From: Clostridia bacterium
GTDB lineage: Bacteria; Bacillota; Clostridia; Christensenellales; Borkfalkiaceae
DNA length: 53,211 bases
Assembly (NCBI GenBank): GCA_029055875.1
Contig: JAIDCJ010000018.1
Location: 1 to 53,211 of the forward strand
Reading direction: 5' to 3'
The translations under genes and the position numbers were made by a program. Below the pieces are notes generated by a model that saw only the letters and a program-made list of their open reading frames with translations, had not been told where the DNA came from and did not search any database. Position 1 is the stretch's first letter, and each line of letters starts with the position of its first letter. This document shows positions 19,293 to 28,544 of the stretch, one piece after another.

Positions 19293-20335
19293 TGCGGAAG
19301 AAAAAATGGGGATCTACTCTTGCCGGCGCGGCAATATTATTTGGTACGGTTGCCATTTTCGTTTCCATTGGGATTGGGGTATACGTAGCCGTTGAAAGCG
19401 CGTGTAACGGTAACAAGGGAATCATTGCGGGGGTAATGCTTTCGGTCATTCTCGTTCTTGCGGCAATTTGCACCTTGATTGACTATTTGCGCAGAAGATA
19501 TATGATTGATAAGCCTGTACAAAAAATTCTCGAAGCAACCGATAAGATTGCGGCGGGGGATTTTTCCGTTCGGCTTGATATTAAGCATTCAATCAACCGT
19601 TATGACGAATACGACTATATCATGGAGAACTTAAACAAAATGGTGACGGAGCTTTCCCGCACGGAAGTTTTGCATACCGATTTTGTATCCAATGTTTCCC
19701 ATGAGATTAAAACACCGCTTGCCGTCATTCAGAATTATGCCGCGTCACTCCGGAAAAAAAATCTTGACGAGACGACGCGGATTCAGTATGCGGAAACACT
19801 CGTAAATGCCACTAAACGCCTTACAGGGCTCATTAAGAATATCCTCAAATTGAACAAACTTGAAAATCAGGAAATCAAACCCGAGTATGGCAAAATCAAT
19901 CTTACGGAAATGCTTGCACAAACCGTGCTTGGTTTTGAGGAGTTGATAGAGGGGAAAGGACTGGAACTCGATTGTGATTTCGATGAGGACGTAAATGTTG
20001 TGTCTACGGCCTCGTATCTTGAAATTGTTTGGAATAATCTTTTGTCCAACGCCGTTAAATTTACGGAAAACGGAAAAATTAGCGTGTCGTTAAAAAAAGA
20101 AAACGGTCAGGCAATCGTAAGAATGTCCGATACGGGCTGCGGAATTTCCGCGGAAACGGGGAAACATATCTTTGAAAAGTTTTATCAGGGTGATACTTCC
20201 CATTCGCAGGAAGGCAACGGTTTGGGACTTGCACTTGTGAAAAAAGTGATTGATATTATAGGCGGAACAATCGCGGTCAATAGTGAATTGGGCAAGGGTA
20301 CGACTTTCACGGTCATTTTGAAAAACGCATTATGA
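19289..20335 (+). CDS. Short-loop membrane sensor histidine kinase
   Basis: The product is 348 residues. Two membrane helices (~11-35 and ~44-64) are joined by a loop of about ten residues, so there is no extracellular sensor domain; this is the plan of intramembrane-sensing kinases. A HAMP-like segment (~68-125) leads to the HisKA box with H138 in 'NVSHEIKTPLAV'. The ATPase domain has the N box 'VWNNLLSNAVKFT', G1 'SDTGCGIS', F box 'IFEKFYQGD' and G2 'GNGLGLALVKKV'. It phosphorylates the response regulator encoded just upstream. The next two genes, both membrane proteins, overlap in series and may supply the signal. Confidence 0.93.
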   Translation: MMRKKKWGSTLAGAAILFGTVAIFVSIGIGVYVAVESACNGNKGIIAGVMLSVILVLAAICTLIDYLRRRYMIDKPVQKILEATDKIAAGDFSVRLDIKHSINRYDEYDYIMENLNKMVTELSRTEVLHTDFVSNVSHEIKTPLAVIQNYAASLRKKNLDETTRIQYAETLVNATKRLTGLIKNILKLNKLENQEIKPEYGKINLTEMLAQTVLGFEELIEGKGLELDCDFDEDVNVVSTASYLEIVWNNLLSNAVKFTENGKISVSLKKENGQAIVRMSDTGCGISAETGKHIFEKFYQGDTSHSQEGNGLGLALVKKVIDIIGGTIAVNSELGKGTTFTVILKNAL

Positions 20336-21015
20336 AAGAATCGAAACAACCCCGCTTTGGATTCAAATTAGAATACGGTCTGAAAACGACGGTATTTGCA
20401 CTTCTTTCACTATGTTTCAGTATCGCATTTGCTATAATGAACGGCGTAATTGCCGTAAGGGAACAATCGGTTTGGTACGGTGCACTTGCGGGATATTACG
20501 TTCTACTTATTCTTTTTCGCGGCATCACGGTTGCCGCCGATCGATTGAGCAAAAGAAAATGCAACGACGAAAGAGCCTACGCGAGCACGCGGAATAAAAT
20601 TTATCTCGGCTGCGGTGCATTTCTCGTCATTGTAGAAATAGCTATGTGTATTGCCGTCACGCAGATGGTGATGTACGGCAGGCCCGTTCGGGGCGGAACG
20701 ATTTTTGCAATTGCTACCGCTGCCTATACGTTCTATAAAATTGTAATGGCAATCGTACACGTCGTAAAGGCAAGTAAGTACAAAGACCCCGTGTCGCAGG
20801 CATTGAGAAATTTGAACTTTGCGGATGCGTGTATGTCGATGGCTTCGCTGACGGTGTTAATGCTTTCAGTATTTGACGAGGGAAATGATTTAACTTTTGC
20901 GATTGCAATGAAGGCGTGTGCAGGCTTTGCTGCATGCGCGGCGGTTTTGGCTGTAGCAACAGTAATGATTGTTAAAGCGGCGAAAAAACTCGGGGAGGGA
21001 AAAGACAATGATTGA
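20332..21015 (+). CDS. Six-helix membrane protein of the two-component operon, function unknown
   Basis: The product is 227 residues with about six hydrophobic helices (around 19-42, 48-70, 84-110, 121-145, 163-182 and 188-213). It overlaps the kinase gene by 4 bases (ATGA), so it is translationally coupled. I recognise no family motif. Given the kinase's missing sensor domain, an accessory sensor or a regulated target in the membrane is a reasonable guess, but only from position. Confidence 0.75.
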   Translation: MKESKQPRFGFKLEYGLKTTVFALLSLCFSIAFAIMNGVIAVREQSVWYGALAGYYVLLILFRGITVAADRLSKRKCNDERAYASTRNKIYLGCGAFLVIVEIAMCIAVTQMVMYGRPVRGGTIFAIATAAYTFYKIVMAIVHVVKASKYKDPVSQALRNLNFADACMSMASLTVLMLSVFDEGNDLTFAIAMKACAGFAACAAVLAVATVMIVKAAKKLGEGKDND

Positions 21016-21421
21016 AAACGATAAGAATGAAACGAAATTTGATTATACCTATTCTGCGCCGACCGAAAACGAGAGACGCGAGATAGAAAGCATCAGAAAA
21101 CGGTATACGCCTCCGCAGGAGAATGAGAGCAAGCTTGAAGAATTACGCAGACTAAATAACCGCGTTATAAGGCCCCCGATGATTATCGGTTGGATAATCG
21201 GAATTTTCGGTACACTTATTTTCGGAGCGGGTATGACAATGGTGCTCGAATGGGATATCAAAATATGGGGGATTATTGTCGGAATTATCGGTGTAGCGAT
21301 TGCAGCTGTGGCTTATCCGATTTATAAGGCGGTTTTGAAACGGAATAAGCGCAAATACGGTCAGCAGATAATCGATTTAAGCAACGATTTGTTAAATATA
21401 GCGGAAAATGAAACGGATTAA
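21008..21421 (+). CDS. Small two-helix membrane protein of the two-component operon
   Basis: Start set at ATG 21008 after GGGAGGG; it overlaps the end of the preceding gene by 8 bases. The 137-residue product has a charged N-terminal ~55 residues rich in Glu, Arg and Asn ('ENERREIESIRKRYTPPQENE'), two helices (~57-82 and ~87-108) and a basic C-terminal segment 'LKRNKRKYGQQ'. I recognise no family. Both ends are probably cytoplasmic. Last gene of the operon; a terminator follows at once. Confidence 0.7.
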   Translation: MIENDKNETKFDYTYSAPTENERREIESIRKRYTPPQENESKLEELRRLNNRVIRPPMIIGWIIGIFGTLIFGAGMTMVLEWDIKIWGIIVGIIGVAIAAVAYPIYKAVLKRNKRKYGQQIIDLSNDLLNIAENETD

Positions 21422-21428
21422 AAGTAAG

Positions 21429-21453
21429 GGCGTCGCATAAGCGGCGTCTTTTT
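21429..21453 (+). terminator. Terminator of the two-component operon
   Basis: GGCGTCGC (21429-21436) pairs with GCGGCGTC (21441-21448), with two G.U wobbles and an ATAA loop, then five T residues. Confidence 0.8.
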
Positions 21454-21501
21454 CACAAAACGTTAACAAAGAACTTACAAAACAAACATGAAATTTTAAC
21501 G
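21452..21501 (+). promoter_or_regulatory. PhoP-like box array upstream of the acyltransferase
   Basis: TTCACA (21452), TTAACA (21463) and CTTACA (21474) lie 11 bp apart; TTAACG (21496) is two further turns in the same phase. They resemble the array before the response-regulator operon. No clear -35 is seen; a weak -10 could be TAAACT near 21522. Confidence 0.6.
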
Positions 21502-21557
21502 AAAGAGAAACATTTTTTTCTTAAACTATTGTAAATAGGGATACTTTGAGGAAGAAA

Positions 21558-22259
21558 ATGAAAAAACGGAAATTTACGCAAAACCGAAAGAGATGGTTTA
21601 GGGTGTTTAAGCGTATCTTACGGATACGTTACAGGAAACCGTCTTTTGAATATCTGGGCGAAAAGCCAACGAACGGGGCAATTATTTTAAGCAATCATGA
21701 GGGTGCGGCGGCACCGTTGAATCTTGAAATGTATGCGGATTTTCCCATCAGAATGTGGGGAACGCATGAGATGAATTCGGGACTTGTGAAGCTTTACAAA
21801 TATCAGACTCAAGTATATTATCATAAGAAAAGACATTGGAATTTGCATTTGGCAAGATTGTTCTGCTTGATCGCGAGTCCGCTAACCAATCTATTTTACA
21901 AAGGGTTAAAACTCATTTCTACATATAAAGATAGAAGGTTTTTCAAACAGACCATAAAAGAGAGTATATCGGCAATGACGGAGAACGGGGAAAATATTAT
22001 TATTTTTCCTGAAATGTCCGATAACGGATACCTAAAAAAGATGGAAGGTTTTTATGCGGGGTTTACGGTTTTGGCGCAGGCATTGTTTCGGCAGGGGATA
22101 GACGTTAAAATTTTCGTAACCTATTTTAAGAAAGAGGAAAGAAAGTTTGTTTTTGATTCGCCTATTTCGTTCAGTGAATTAAAAGAGTTGTGCGGCAATA
22201 GGCACGAAATGGCGAATTATCTTTTAGAAAAATGCAACGGATTAGGAGAATCATATTAA
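21558..22259 (+). CDS. PlsC-like lysophospholipid acyltransferase family protein
   Basis: Start at ATG 21558, preceded by GAGGAAG (21548-21554). The product is 233 residues. It has the PlsC-type block I 'ILSNHEGAAAP' and block III-like 'IIIFPEMSDNGYLKKMEGFYAGF'. The catalytic His is present, but the usual HX4D aspartate is not (HEGAAA), so either the acyl acceptor chemistry differs or the protein is inactive. The N-terminus is very basic ('MKKRKFTQNRKRWFRVFKRI'), suiting membrane-surface binding. Family enzymes move acyl groups to lysophosphatidate or similar acceptors. The PhoP-like boxes suggest control by the adjacent two-component system. Confidence 0.75.
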   Translation: MKKRKFTQNRKRWFRVFKRILRIRYRKPSFEYLGEKPTNGAIILSNHEGAAAPLNLEMYADFPIRMWGTHEMNSGLVKLYKYQTQVYYHKKRHWNLHLARLFCLIASPLTNLFYKGLKLISTYKDRRFFKQTIKESISAMTENGENIIIFPEMSDNGYLKKMEGFYAGFTVLAQALFRQGIDVKIFVTYFKKEERKFVFDSPISFSELKELCGNRHEMANYLLEKCNGLGESY

Positions 22260-22331
22260 AAGATAAAGGATAGAGGTTTTATAAAAGATTAACAAAACAC
22301 TTGCATGGGTGATATAAAGACTTAAAAATGA

Positions 22332-22366
22332 TAGAGGTGCTCGGACATCATGTCCGAGCACCTCTA
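22332..22366 (+). terminator. Perfect 16-bp hairpin terminator
   Basis: TAGAGGTGCTCGGACA (22332-22347) and TGTCCGAGCACCTCTA (22351-22366) with a TCA loop, then TTTT. It separates the acyltransferase gene from the nucleoside operon. Confidence 0.8.
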
Positions 22367-22396
22367 TTTTAATAAAATCAAATTATAAAATTTCTA

Positions 22397-22425
22397 TTGA
22401 CTGTGAAATTATTTTGAGATATAAT
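22397..22425 (+). promoter_or_regulatory. Promoter of the nucleoside operon
   Basis: TTGACT (22397-22402), 17-bp spacer, TATAAT (22420-22425). No DeoR or CytR-like operator is obvious around it. Confidence 0.8.
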
Positions 22426-22463
22426 ATATAATGAAAAATAGAAAGCGAGGAAGGGAATCAACA

Positions 22464-23120
22464 ATGGACGTTCAGGAAATATTAAGCAAATGCGATCATA
22501 CGCAGCTTTCCGTCACGGCAACGTGGGCAGATATTCAGGCACTTATCGACGATGGAATTAAATATCATACCGCGTCGGTGTGCATTCCGCCTTGCTACGT
22601 GGCGGATGCCAAAAAATACGCCGAAGGCAAAATTGCTATCTGCACGGTAATCGGCTTTCCCAACGGCTACAACACGAAGGAAGTAAAGGTCTTTGAAACC
22701 GCTGACGCCGTAAAGAAAGGCGCGGATGAAATTGATATGGTAATCAATATCGGCGACTTAAAGGCAAAGCACTATGAAAAGATAAAAGACGAAATCGTTG
22801 CAGTCAAGGCGGCTTGCAATGGCAAGATTTTGAAAGTAATTATTGAAACCTGTTTATTGACGGAAGAAGAGAAAATCAAGATGTGCGAAATCGTCACTGC
22901 CGCTAAGGCAGATTTTATCAAGACGTCCACAGGCTTTTCTAAGGCGGGCGCAACGCGAGAGGACGTAATCATCTTTAAGAAGCACGTTGGAAGCGGTGTT
23001 CAAATCAAAGCGGCGGGGGGAATTGCTTCCCTCAAAGATGCGGAAGATTTCGTGACCCTTGGCGCGAACAGACTGGGCACGTCACGCGTGGTAAAAATCG
23101 TAAAGGAGGGTCAGGTATGA
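22464..23120 (+). CDS. deoC: Deoxyribose-phosphate aldolase
   Basis: Start at ATG 22464 after GAGGAAGGG; an upstream in-frame ATG at 22431 overlaps the promoter region and is rejected. The product is 218 residues. The Schiff-base lysine lies in '[16 protein letters not shown]', and a second active-site lysine in 'VQIKAAGGI'; '[15 protein letters not shown]' is also typical. It splits 2-deoxyribose-5-phosphate to acetaldehyde and glyceraldehyde-3-phosphate, the end step of deoxynucleoside breakdown. It overlaps deoD by 4 bases. Confidence 0.97.
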   Translation: MDVQEILSKCDHTQLSVTATWADIQALIDDGIKYHTASVCIPPCYVADAKKYAEGKIAICTVIGFPNGYNTKEVKVFETADAVKKGADEIDMVINIGDLKAKHYEKIKDEIVAVKAACNGKILKVIIETCLLTEEEKIKMCEIVTAAKADFIKTSTGFSKAGATREDVIIFKKHVGSGVQIKAAGGIASLKDAEDFVTLGANRLGTSRVVKIVKEGQV

Positions 23121-23845
23121 GCAAAGCAGAAAAACATCCGAACGTTCCAACTCCGCACATTACCGCGCAATACGGTGACTTTGCAAAGACCGTGCTTATG
23201 CCGGGCGATCCGCTTAGGGCAAAATTTATTGCCGAAAACTTTTTAGAAAATCCCGTTCTTGTTAACAACGTGCGCGGTGTCAACGGATACACGGGTACTT
23301 ATAAAGGAAAGCGGGTTTCCGTTATGGCGTCCGGAATGGGACAGCCTTCTATCGGTATTTATTCGTACGAGCTGTTTAATTTTTACGGCGTAGAAAACAT
23401 TATCCGTGTGGGTTCGTGCGGTTCGTTTGATAAGGACTTGCACGTCCGCGATATTATTATCGCGCTCGGTGCGTGCACCAACGGCAACTACGCGAAACAG
23501 TATAACCTGCCCGGAACGTTCTGTCCGATTGCAGACTTTGCCTTAGCACGCCGTGCGGCTGAGCTGTGCGAACAAGCGGGAGTAAAATATAAGGTGGGGA
23601 ATATTTTCTCGTCGGACATGTTCTATGACGACATGAACAGCGGAATGGAATGGGCTAAAATGGGCGTTCTTGGCGTGGAAATGGAGAGCGCCGCCCTGTA
23701 TTGCAACGCGGCACGCGCCGGTAAAAAAGCGCTTTGTATCTGTACGGTAAGCGATAGCTTCATCTATCCCGAAGAAATAACGACGGCTGAGGAACGGCAG
23801 AATTCGTTTACGAACATGATGAAAATAGCATTGGAGCTTGCGTAA
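23117..23845 (+). CDS. deoD: Purine-nucleoside phosphorylase, DeoD type
   Basis: The product is 242 residues, the length of hexameric DeoD. '[29 protein letters not shown]' holds the phosphate-binding start, '[18 protein letters not shown]' and '[10 protein letters not shown]' follow, and '[17 protein letters not shown]' binds the ribose. It converts purine (deoxy)nucleosides plus phosphate to base and (deoxy)ribose-1-phosphate. Coupled to deoC by ATGA and followed within one base by deoB, which uses its sugar-phosphate product. Confidence 0.97.
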   Translation: MSKAEKHPNVPTPHITAQYGDFAKTVLMPGDPLRAKFIAENFLENPVLVNNVRGVNGYTGTYKGKRVSVMASGMGQPSIGIYSYELFNFYGVENIIRVGSCGSFDKDLHVRDIIIALGACTNGNYAKQYNLPGTFCPIADFALARRAAELCEQAGVKYKVGNIFSSDMFYDDMNSGMEWAKMGVLGVEMESAALYCNAARAGKKALCICTVSDSFIYPEEITTAEERQNSFTNMMKIALELA

Positions 23846-23846
23846 T

Positions 23847-25010
23847 ATGGCAAAACGATTCTTTTTAATCGTGCTCGACAGTTTTGGCGTGGGGGAGCTT
23901 CCCGACGCATACAAGTGGAGCGACGAGGGCAGTAACACTTTGGGCGCGATTCGTAATCACCCAAATTTTAACTGTCCGGAACTGAAGCGCCTTGGCCTTT
24001 TTAATATCGAGGGAGTAGGGGGCGGTGTTGCCGCGCCCTCGGCAAGCTATGCGAGAATGCGCGAACAGTCCATGGGTAAGGATACCACGATAGGGCATTG
24101 GGAAATTGCGGGCATTATCTCTCCCGAACCTCTGCCTACCTACCCGAACGGCTTTCCCGCAGAGGTGATTAAAGAATTTGAAAAGCGGACGGGAAGAAAA
24201 GTGCTTTGCAACAAACCGTACTCCGGCACGGAAGTTATCAAGGACTACGGACGCGAGCATTTGGAAACGGGTGCGCTTATTGTGTACACCTCGGCGGACA
24301 GCGTATTCCAGATTGCCGCTCATGAGGACATCGTTCCTATCGAAAAGCTTTACGAATACTGCGAAATTGCGCGCAAGATGCTTATCGGTAAGCACGGTGT
24401 GGGCAGAGTGATTGCCCGTCCTTTTAACGGCGATTATCCCTTTGCGCGTACGTCGAATCGGCACGATTATTCGTTGTTGCCGCCTGCCGATACCATGCTT
24501 AACTTATTGCAGCACGCGGGCTACGATACAATTTCCGTTGGCAAAATTTACGATATTTTTGCGGGAAGCGGGGTTTCCGAAAGTCACCGCACTACTTCAA
24601 ATGCACACGGAATGCAGGTGACGAAGGAAATGCAGGAGAAGGACTTCTCAGGTCTTTGCTTTGTGAACCTCGTAGATTTCGATATGAAGTACGGACATAG
24701 AAACGACGTGGCGGGTTATGCCGCCGCCGCGACCGAGTTCGACGGCTTTTTGTCTTCTTTTCTTTCGGATATGAGGGAAGAGGACGTTTTGCTCATAACT
24801 GCCGATCACGGCTGCGATCCTGCGACGCCGTCTACCGACCATTCCCGCGAATACACGCCTATGCTCATTTACGGAAACGGAATCAAGAGCGGCGTGAATC
24901 TTGGCACGCGCGAAAGCTTTTCCGATATCAGCGCAACCGTGCTTGAATATTTCGGTGTTCCGCAAGGAACCACGCAGGGAGAAAGCTTTTTGGGGTTGGT
25001 AACAAAGTGA
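23847..25010 (+). CDS. deoB: Phosphopentomutase
   Basis: Start at ATG 23847. The product is 387 residues, the normal DeoB size. It is an alkaline-phosphatase-superfamily metalloenzyme: 'IVLDSFGVGELPDA' opens the metal site, 'MGKDTTIGHWEIAG' holds the phosphorylated Thr, and 'LLITADHGCDPATPSTDHSREYTPML' supplies the late metal-binding Asp and His residues. It turns (deoxy)ribose-1-phosphate into the 5-phosphate, linking DeoD/Pdp with DeoC. Confidence 0.97.
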   Translation: MAKRFFLIVLDSFGVGELPDAYKWSDEGSNTLGAIRNHPNFNCPELKRLGLFNIEGVGGGVAAPSASYARMREQSMGKDTTIGHWEIAGIISPEPLPTYPNGFPAEVIKEFEKRTGRKVLCNKPYSGTEVIKDYGREHLETGALIVYTSADSVFQIAAHEDIVPIEKLYEYCEIARKMLIGKHGVGRVIARPFNGDYPFARTSNRHDYSLLPPADTMLNLLQHAGYDTISVGKIYDIFAGSGVSESHRTTSNAHGMQVTKEMQEKDFSGLCFVNLVDFDMKYGHRNDVAGYAAAATEFDGFLSSFLSDMREEDVLLITADHGCDPATPSTDHSREYTPMLIYGNGIKSGVNLGTRESFSDISATVLEYFGVPQGTTQGESFLGLVTK

Positions 25011-25423
25011 TGAATAATATGATTGATTACAAATCGCTTATGGTTCAGGCGCAGGAGGCACGCAAAAAATCCTATTCGCCTTACTCGCATTTCTGCGTCG
25101 GTGCGGCGCTGCTCACGAAAAGCGGGAAAGTGTACACAGGATGTAATATTGAAAACGCTGCGTTTACTCCCACGAATTGCGCCGAGCGCACGGCCATTTT
25201 CAAAGCCGTCAGCGAGGGCGAGCGTGAGTTTGAGGCGATTGCAATCGTCGGCGGCAAAGAAACGCAAGAGGGCGGATTTTGTGCGCCCTGCGGTGTTTGC
25301 AGGCAGGTGATTGCCGAGTTCTGCGAAAAGGATTTTCAAATCGTTCTTGGAAACGAGAATAAATATAAGGTATATACGCTCGATACGCTGTTACCGTTTT
25401 CTTTTACAAAGAGTAATTTATAA
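25010..25423 (+). CDS. cdd: Cytidine deaminase
   Basis: The product is 137 residues, fitting the tetrameric short form. 'SYSPYSHFCVGAALL', 'GCNIENAAFTPTNCAERTAIFKA' (zinc Cys and catalytic Glu in CAE) and 'CAPCGVCRQVIAEF' (PCxxC zinc pair) are all present. It deaminates cytidine and deoxycytidine, feeding the uridine/thymidine phosphorylase downstream. ATG 25010 overlaps the deoB stop; ATG 25019 is an alternative start. Confidence 0.96.
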   Translation: MNNMIDYKSLMVQAQEARKKSYSPYSHFCVGAALLTKSGKVYTGCNIENAAFTPTNCAERTAIFKAVSEGEREFEAIAIVGGKETQEGGFCAPCGVCRQVIAEFCEKDFQIVLGNENKYKVYTLDTLLPFSFTKSNL

Positions 25424-25441
25424 GCTTACCGCAGATAAAGT

Positions 25442-27235
25442 ATGAAAAAGTTTTTAAGGACAATTTCAGCATTTTTGGTTGTCGTGTTCCTGCTCGGCAT
25501 GGCATTCGGCTGTTCATTTTTTGAAACGCCGCTTCCCAAGCTCTCTGCGCCTGTGGTAACGATAGACGGCAACGGCGTTGCTTCGTGGAAAAAAGTCGAC
25601 AATGCAATTTATTACAAATACGTTATTAACGAGGGCGAGGAGCAGCTAACCGCTGAGTACAGCGTCCAACTTGCAGAAAACGAATCCATTAAAGTAAAGG
25701 CGGTAAGCGGCAGCGAAGAATATGCGGATAGCGATTTTTCGGCAGCTAAGACTTATACAAAGCTCCCGCCGGTTGTAATTCCCCCCGATGACCATATACA
25801 TACCGATGCAAACGGTGACGAAATCTGCGACGAGTGTGGTAACAGTGTTATAGCGGAGCTCTCTTTCTATGCGGTTAACGACTTGCACGGCAAGTTTATG
25901 GATACGGATAATCAACCGGGGTTGGACGAGTTTACGACTTATCTCAAAGCGTTGTATCAAGATGCGTCCCGTGAGGAAATTCTTCTCTCGTCGGGCGATA
26001 TGTGGCAGGGCACGGTTGAATCTTCTTCAAACAAAGGAAAGCTTATGACGGAGTGGATGAACGAAGTCGGTTTCTCGTCCATGACGCTTGGCAATCATGA
26101 GTACGATTGGGGTGCGCAGGTATTGACGCCCAACAGTGAGCTTGCTAAGTTCCCGTTCCTTGCAATCAACGTTACGTATAACGGCAAACCCGTTGATTAC
26201 TGTCAGGCTTCGACTACGGTTGAAAAGGGCGGTTTGAAAATCGGCATCATCGGCGCAATCGGAAACTGTTTGAGTTCTATTTCGGGTGATTATACTTCGG
26301 GGCTTAGCTTTGCTACGGGCAACGCGCTAACCTCGCTTGTCAAGGCTGAATCTAATCGGTTAAGAAATAAAGAAGGGTGCGACTTTATCGTATACTCCAT
26401 TCATGACGGATACGAGAGCAGTCTTTCGGGTGTGACGAACGTTACAAGCAGCGATTTTGTCGTGGGGAAGGGAAGCTCCCAGTATACCTATTACGACGTT
26501 TCGCTTTCCGACGGATACGTCGATCTCGTGTTTGAGGGACATACGCACCAGAGCTATATTTTACAGGACGAATATGGCGTATATCATTTGCAGGGTGGCG
26601 GCGAAAACAGATACGTCAGCCGTGCGGACGTTTCGTACAATACGGTTACGGCGGAATACACCGTCACGCCCGGTATTTTGGAACAAAACGTCTATGCAAA
26701 TAGCAGTCTGAAAGACGATCCCGCCATACAACAAATATTTAATAAATATTTCCCCGACAGCAATCCCTATACCACGGTTTTGGGTAGAAACAATTCCTAT
26801 AAAAACTCGACGGCAATCTGCGAACAAGTTGCAAAGCTATATTATGATGCAGGAGTCGCAGAGTGGGGAAGTCAGTATAACATCGTTCTCGGCGGTGGTT
26901 TTTTGAAATTACGCACACCCTACTCGGTTTCGGCGGGGAATGTTACGTATGCAAATTTATTCTCCGTTCTGCCTTTCGATAACGAAATCGTTTTGGGCAA
27001 AATCAAGGGCACGTATTTGAAATCACGGTTTTTGGAAACGGATAACAGCGATTATCACAACTATACGACAATCACTTCGTCCGCGATTTCAAATAACACG
27101 GATTATTATATTATAGTAGACAGTTATACTTCGACTTACAGATACAACAATATTACGGAAGTTGCGCGCTTAAATAACGGAAAGTATGCGAGAGATTTGC
27201 TTGCTGATTTTGTGTCCGCAGGTGGTTGGGAGTAA
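25442..27235 (+). CDS. Lipoprotein 5'-nucleotidase/metallophosphoesterase (UshA-like)
   Basis: The product is 597 residues. It has a lipoprotein signal with lipobox 'MAFGC' (Cys ~24), so it sits on the outer face of the membrane. A short fibronectin-III-like region (~30-105) and a His/Cys-rich link ('HTDANGDEICDECG') precede the metallophosphoesterase domain: 'VNDLHGKF' (H149), 'LSSGDMWQGT', 'LGNHEYDWG', 'SIHDGYE' and 'FEGHTHQS'. The C-terminal 5'-nucleotidase domain (~430-597) has 'GGGFLKLRTPYSVSAG'. It probably removes phosphate from extracellular nucleotides so that nucleosides can enter the cell. Its place between cdd and the pyrimidine phosphorylase supports that. Confidence 0.9.
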   Translation: MKKFLRTISAFLVVVFLLGMAFGCSFFETPLPKLSAPVVTIDGNGVASWKKVDNAIYYKYVINEGEEQLTAEYSVQLAENESIKVKAVSGSEEYADSDFSAAKTYTKLPPVVIPPDDHIHTDANGDEICDECGNSVIAELSFYAVNDLHGKFMDTDNQPGLDEFTTYLKALYQDASREEILLSSGDMWQGTVESSSNKGKLMTEWMNEVGFSSMTLGNHEYDWGAQVLTPNSELAKFPFLAINVTYNGKPVDYCQASTTVEKGGLKIGIIGAIGNCLSSISGDYTSGLSFATGNALTSLVKAESNRLRNKEGCDFIVYSIHDGYESSLSGVTNVTSSDFVVGKGSSQYTYYDVSLSDGYVDLVFEGHTHQSYILQDEYGVYHLQGGGENRYVSRADVSYNTVTAEYTVTPGILEQNVYANSSLKDDPAIQQIFNKYFPDSNPYTTVLGRNNSYKNSTAICEQVAKLYYDAGVAEWGSQYNIVLGGGFLKLRTPYSVSAGNVTYANLFSVLPFDNEIVLGKIKGTYLKSRFLETDNSDYHNYTTITSSAISNNTDYYIIVDSYTSTYRYNNITEVARLNNGKYARDLLADFVSAGGWE

Positions 27236-27240
27236 AGCCT

Positions 27241-28542
27241 ATGAGAATGGTTGATATTATCAAAAAGAAACGCGACGGGGGCGAATTGAGCACCGAAGAA
27301 ATTCAGTATTTTATCGACGGTGTTACAAACGGAACGATTCCCGACTATCAAATTTCCGCGCTCTGCATGGCAATTTACTTTCGCGGTATGACTGTGCGTG
27401 AAACGTGCGATTTAACGTTTGCCGTGCGCGATTCGGGCGAGCGTTTAGATTTTTCCGCAATTGACGGAATCCGCGTTGACAAACATTCCACGGGCGGCGT
27501 CGGCGACAAGACGAGTCTTGTGGTTGCGCCCATTGTTGCATCATTCGGTGTAAAGGTTGCCAAGATGAGCGGCAGGGGACTGAGTCACACGGGCGGCACG
27601 ATAGATAAGCTTGAATCAATTGATGGATTCAAAACCACTCTTTCCGATGCGGATTTTATCAAACAGGTGAACGATATCGGATTTGCCATCGTGGGGCAGT
27701 CGAGACAGTTTGCGCCTGCGGATAAAAAGCTTTACGCCCTGCGCGACGTCACGGCAACGGTAGACAGTATGCCGCTCATTGCCGCAAGTATTATGGGTAA
27801 GAAGCTTGCTGCCGATGACGACTGTATCGTACTCGACGTCAAGACAGGCAGTGGCTCGTTTATGAAGAGTATTGAAGAGAGTAAGCACTTAGCGCGGCTC
27901 ATGGTGGATATCGGGAAAAACGCAGGCAAAAAGATTGTTGCGCTCATCACGAATATGGATCGGCCTCTCGGTTATGCCATCGGCAATTCGCTTGAGGTTA
28001 TTGAGGCAATCGAAACGTTGAACGGCCGCGGCCCTGAAGATTTCACTGAGGTGTGTCTGACGCTTGCGGGATACATGCTTTCTCTTGCAGGCAAGGGAAG
28101 CGTTGATGCGTGCAGAGAAATGGCTAAAAATGCTATTCTCGACGGAAGCGCACTTGCGAAGCTGAAACAGACCGTTGCAGCGCAGGACGGCAATGCGGCG
28201 CTCATCGATAACCCCACAAAGTTCGCAAAGGCAAAATATTCGCACGCTGTAAAGAGTAAAACGCGCGGCTATATTTGCAAAGTGAATACCGAAGACTACG
28301 GGCTTGCAAGTCTTGCACTCGGCGCAGGGCGTAATACCATGGAGGACGAAATCGATTACAGCGCGGGTATCATCTTAAAACGCAAGACGGGTGATTTTGT
28401 TGATATAGGTGAGGAAATCGCTACGCTGTACGCAAACGATAAGTCCAAGTTCGAGCCGGCGGAAAAATTACTGCTTTCGGCAACGCAAATACAAGAGAAA
28501 AAACCGCAGGACGAGCCGCTCGTTTACTGCACGGTAGAGTGA
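27241..28542 (+). CDS. pdp: Pyrimidine-nucleoside phosphorylase
   Basis: Start at ATG 27241 ('MRMVDIIKKKRDG'), the usual Pdp opening. The product is 433 residues. 'MSGRGLSHTGGTIDKLESIDGF' is the thymidine/pyrimidine phosphorylase signature; 'DKHSTGGVGDKTSLVVAP' binds phosphate; 'DVKTGSGSFMKS' follows. It cleaves uridine, deoxyuridine and thymidine to base plus (deoxy)ribose-1-phosphate. The KHSTGG and KTGSG motifs suit the Firmicute Pdp subtype; a DeoA label would also be acceptable. Confidence 0.95.
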   Translation: MRMVDIIKKKRDGGELSTEEIQYFIDGVTNGTIPDYQISALCMAIYFRGMTVRETCDLTFAVRDSGERLDFSAIDGIRVDKHSTGGVGDKTSLVVAPIVASFGVKVAKMSGRGLSHTGGTIDKLESIDGFKTTLSDADFIKQVNDIGFAIVGQSRQFAPADKKLYALRDVTATVDSMPLIAASIMGKKLAADDDCIVLDVKTGSGSFMKSIEESKHLARLMVDIGKNAGKKIVALITNMDRPLGYAIGNSLEVIEAIETLNGRGPEDFTEVCLTLAGYMLSLAGKGSVDACREMAKNAILDGSALAKLKQTVAAQDGNAALIDNPTKFAKAKYSHAVKSKTRGYICKVNTEDYGLASLALGAGRNTMEDEIDYSAGIILKRKTGDFVDIGEEIATLYANDKSKFEPAEKLLLSATQIQEKKPQDEPLVYCTVE

Positions 28543-28544
28543 TT

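Noticed and set aside
22289-22310. A further TTAACA box after the acyltransferase
   Set aside because: Only one good half-site; the next in phase (CTTGCA) is poor and no promoter follows.
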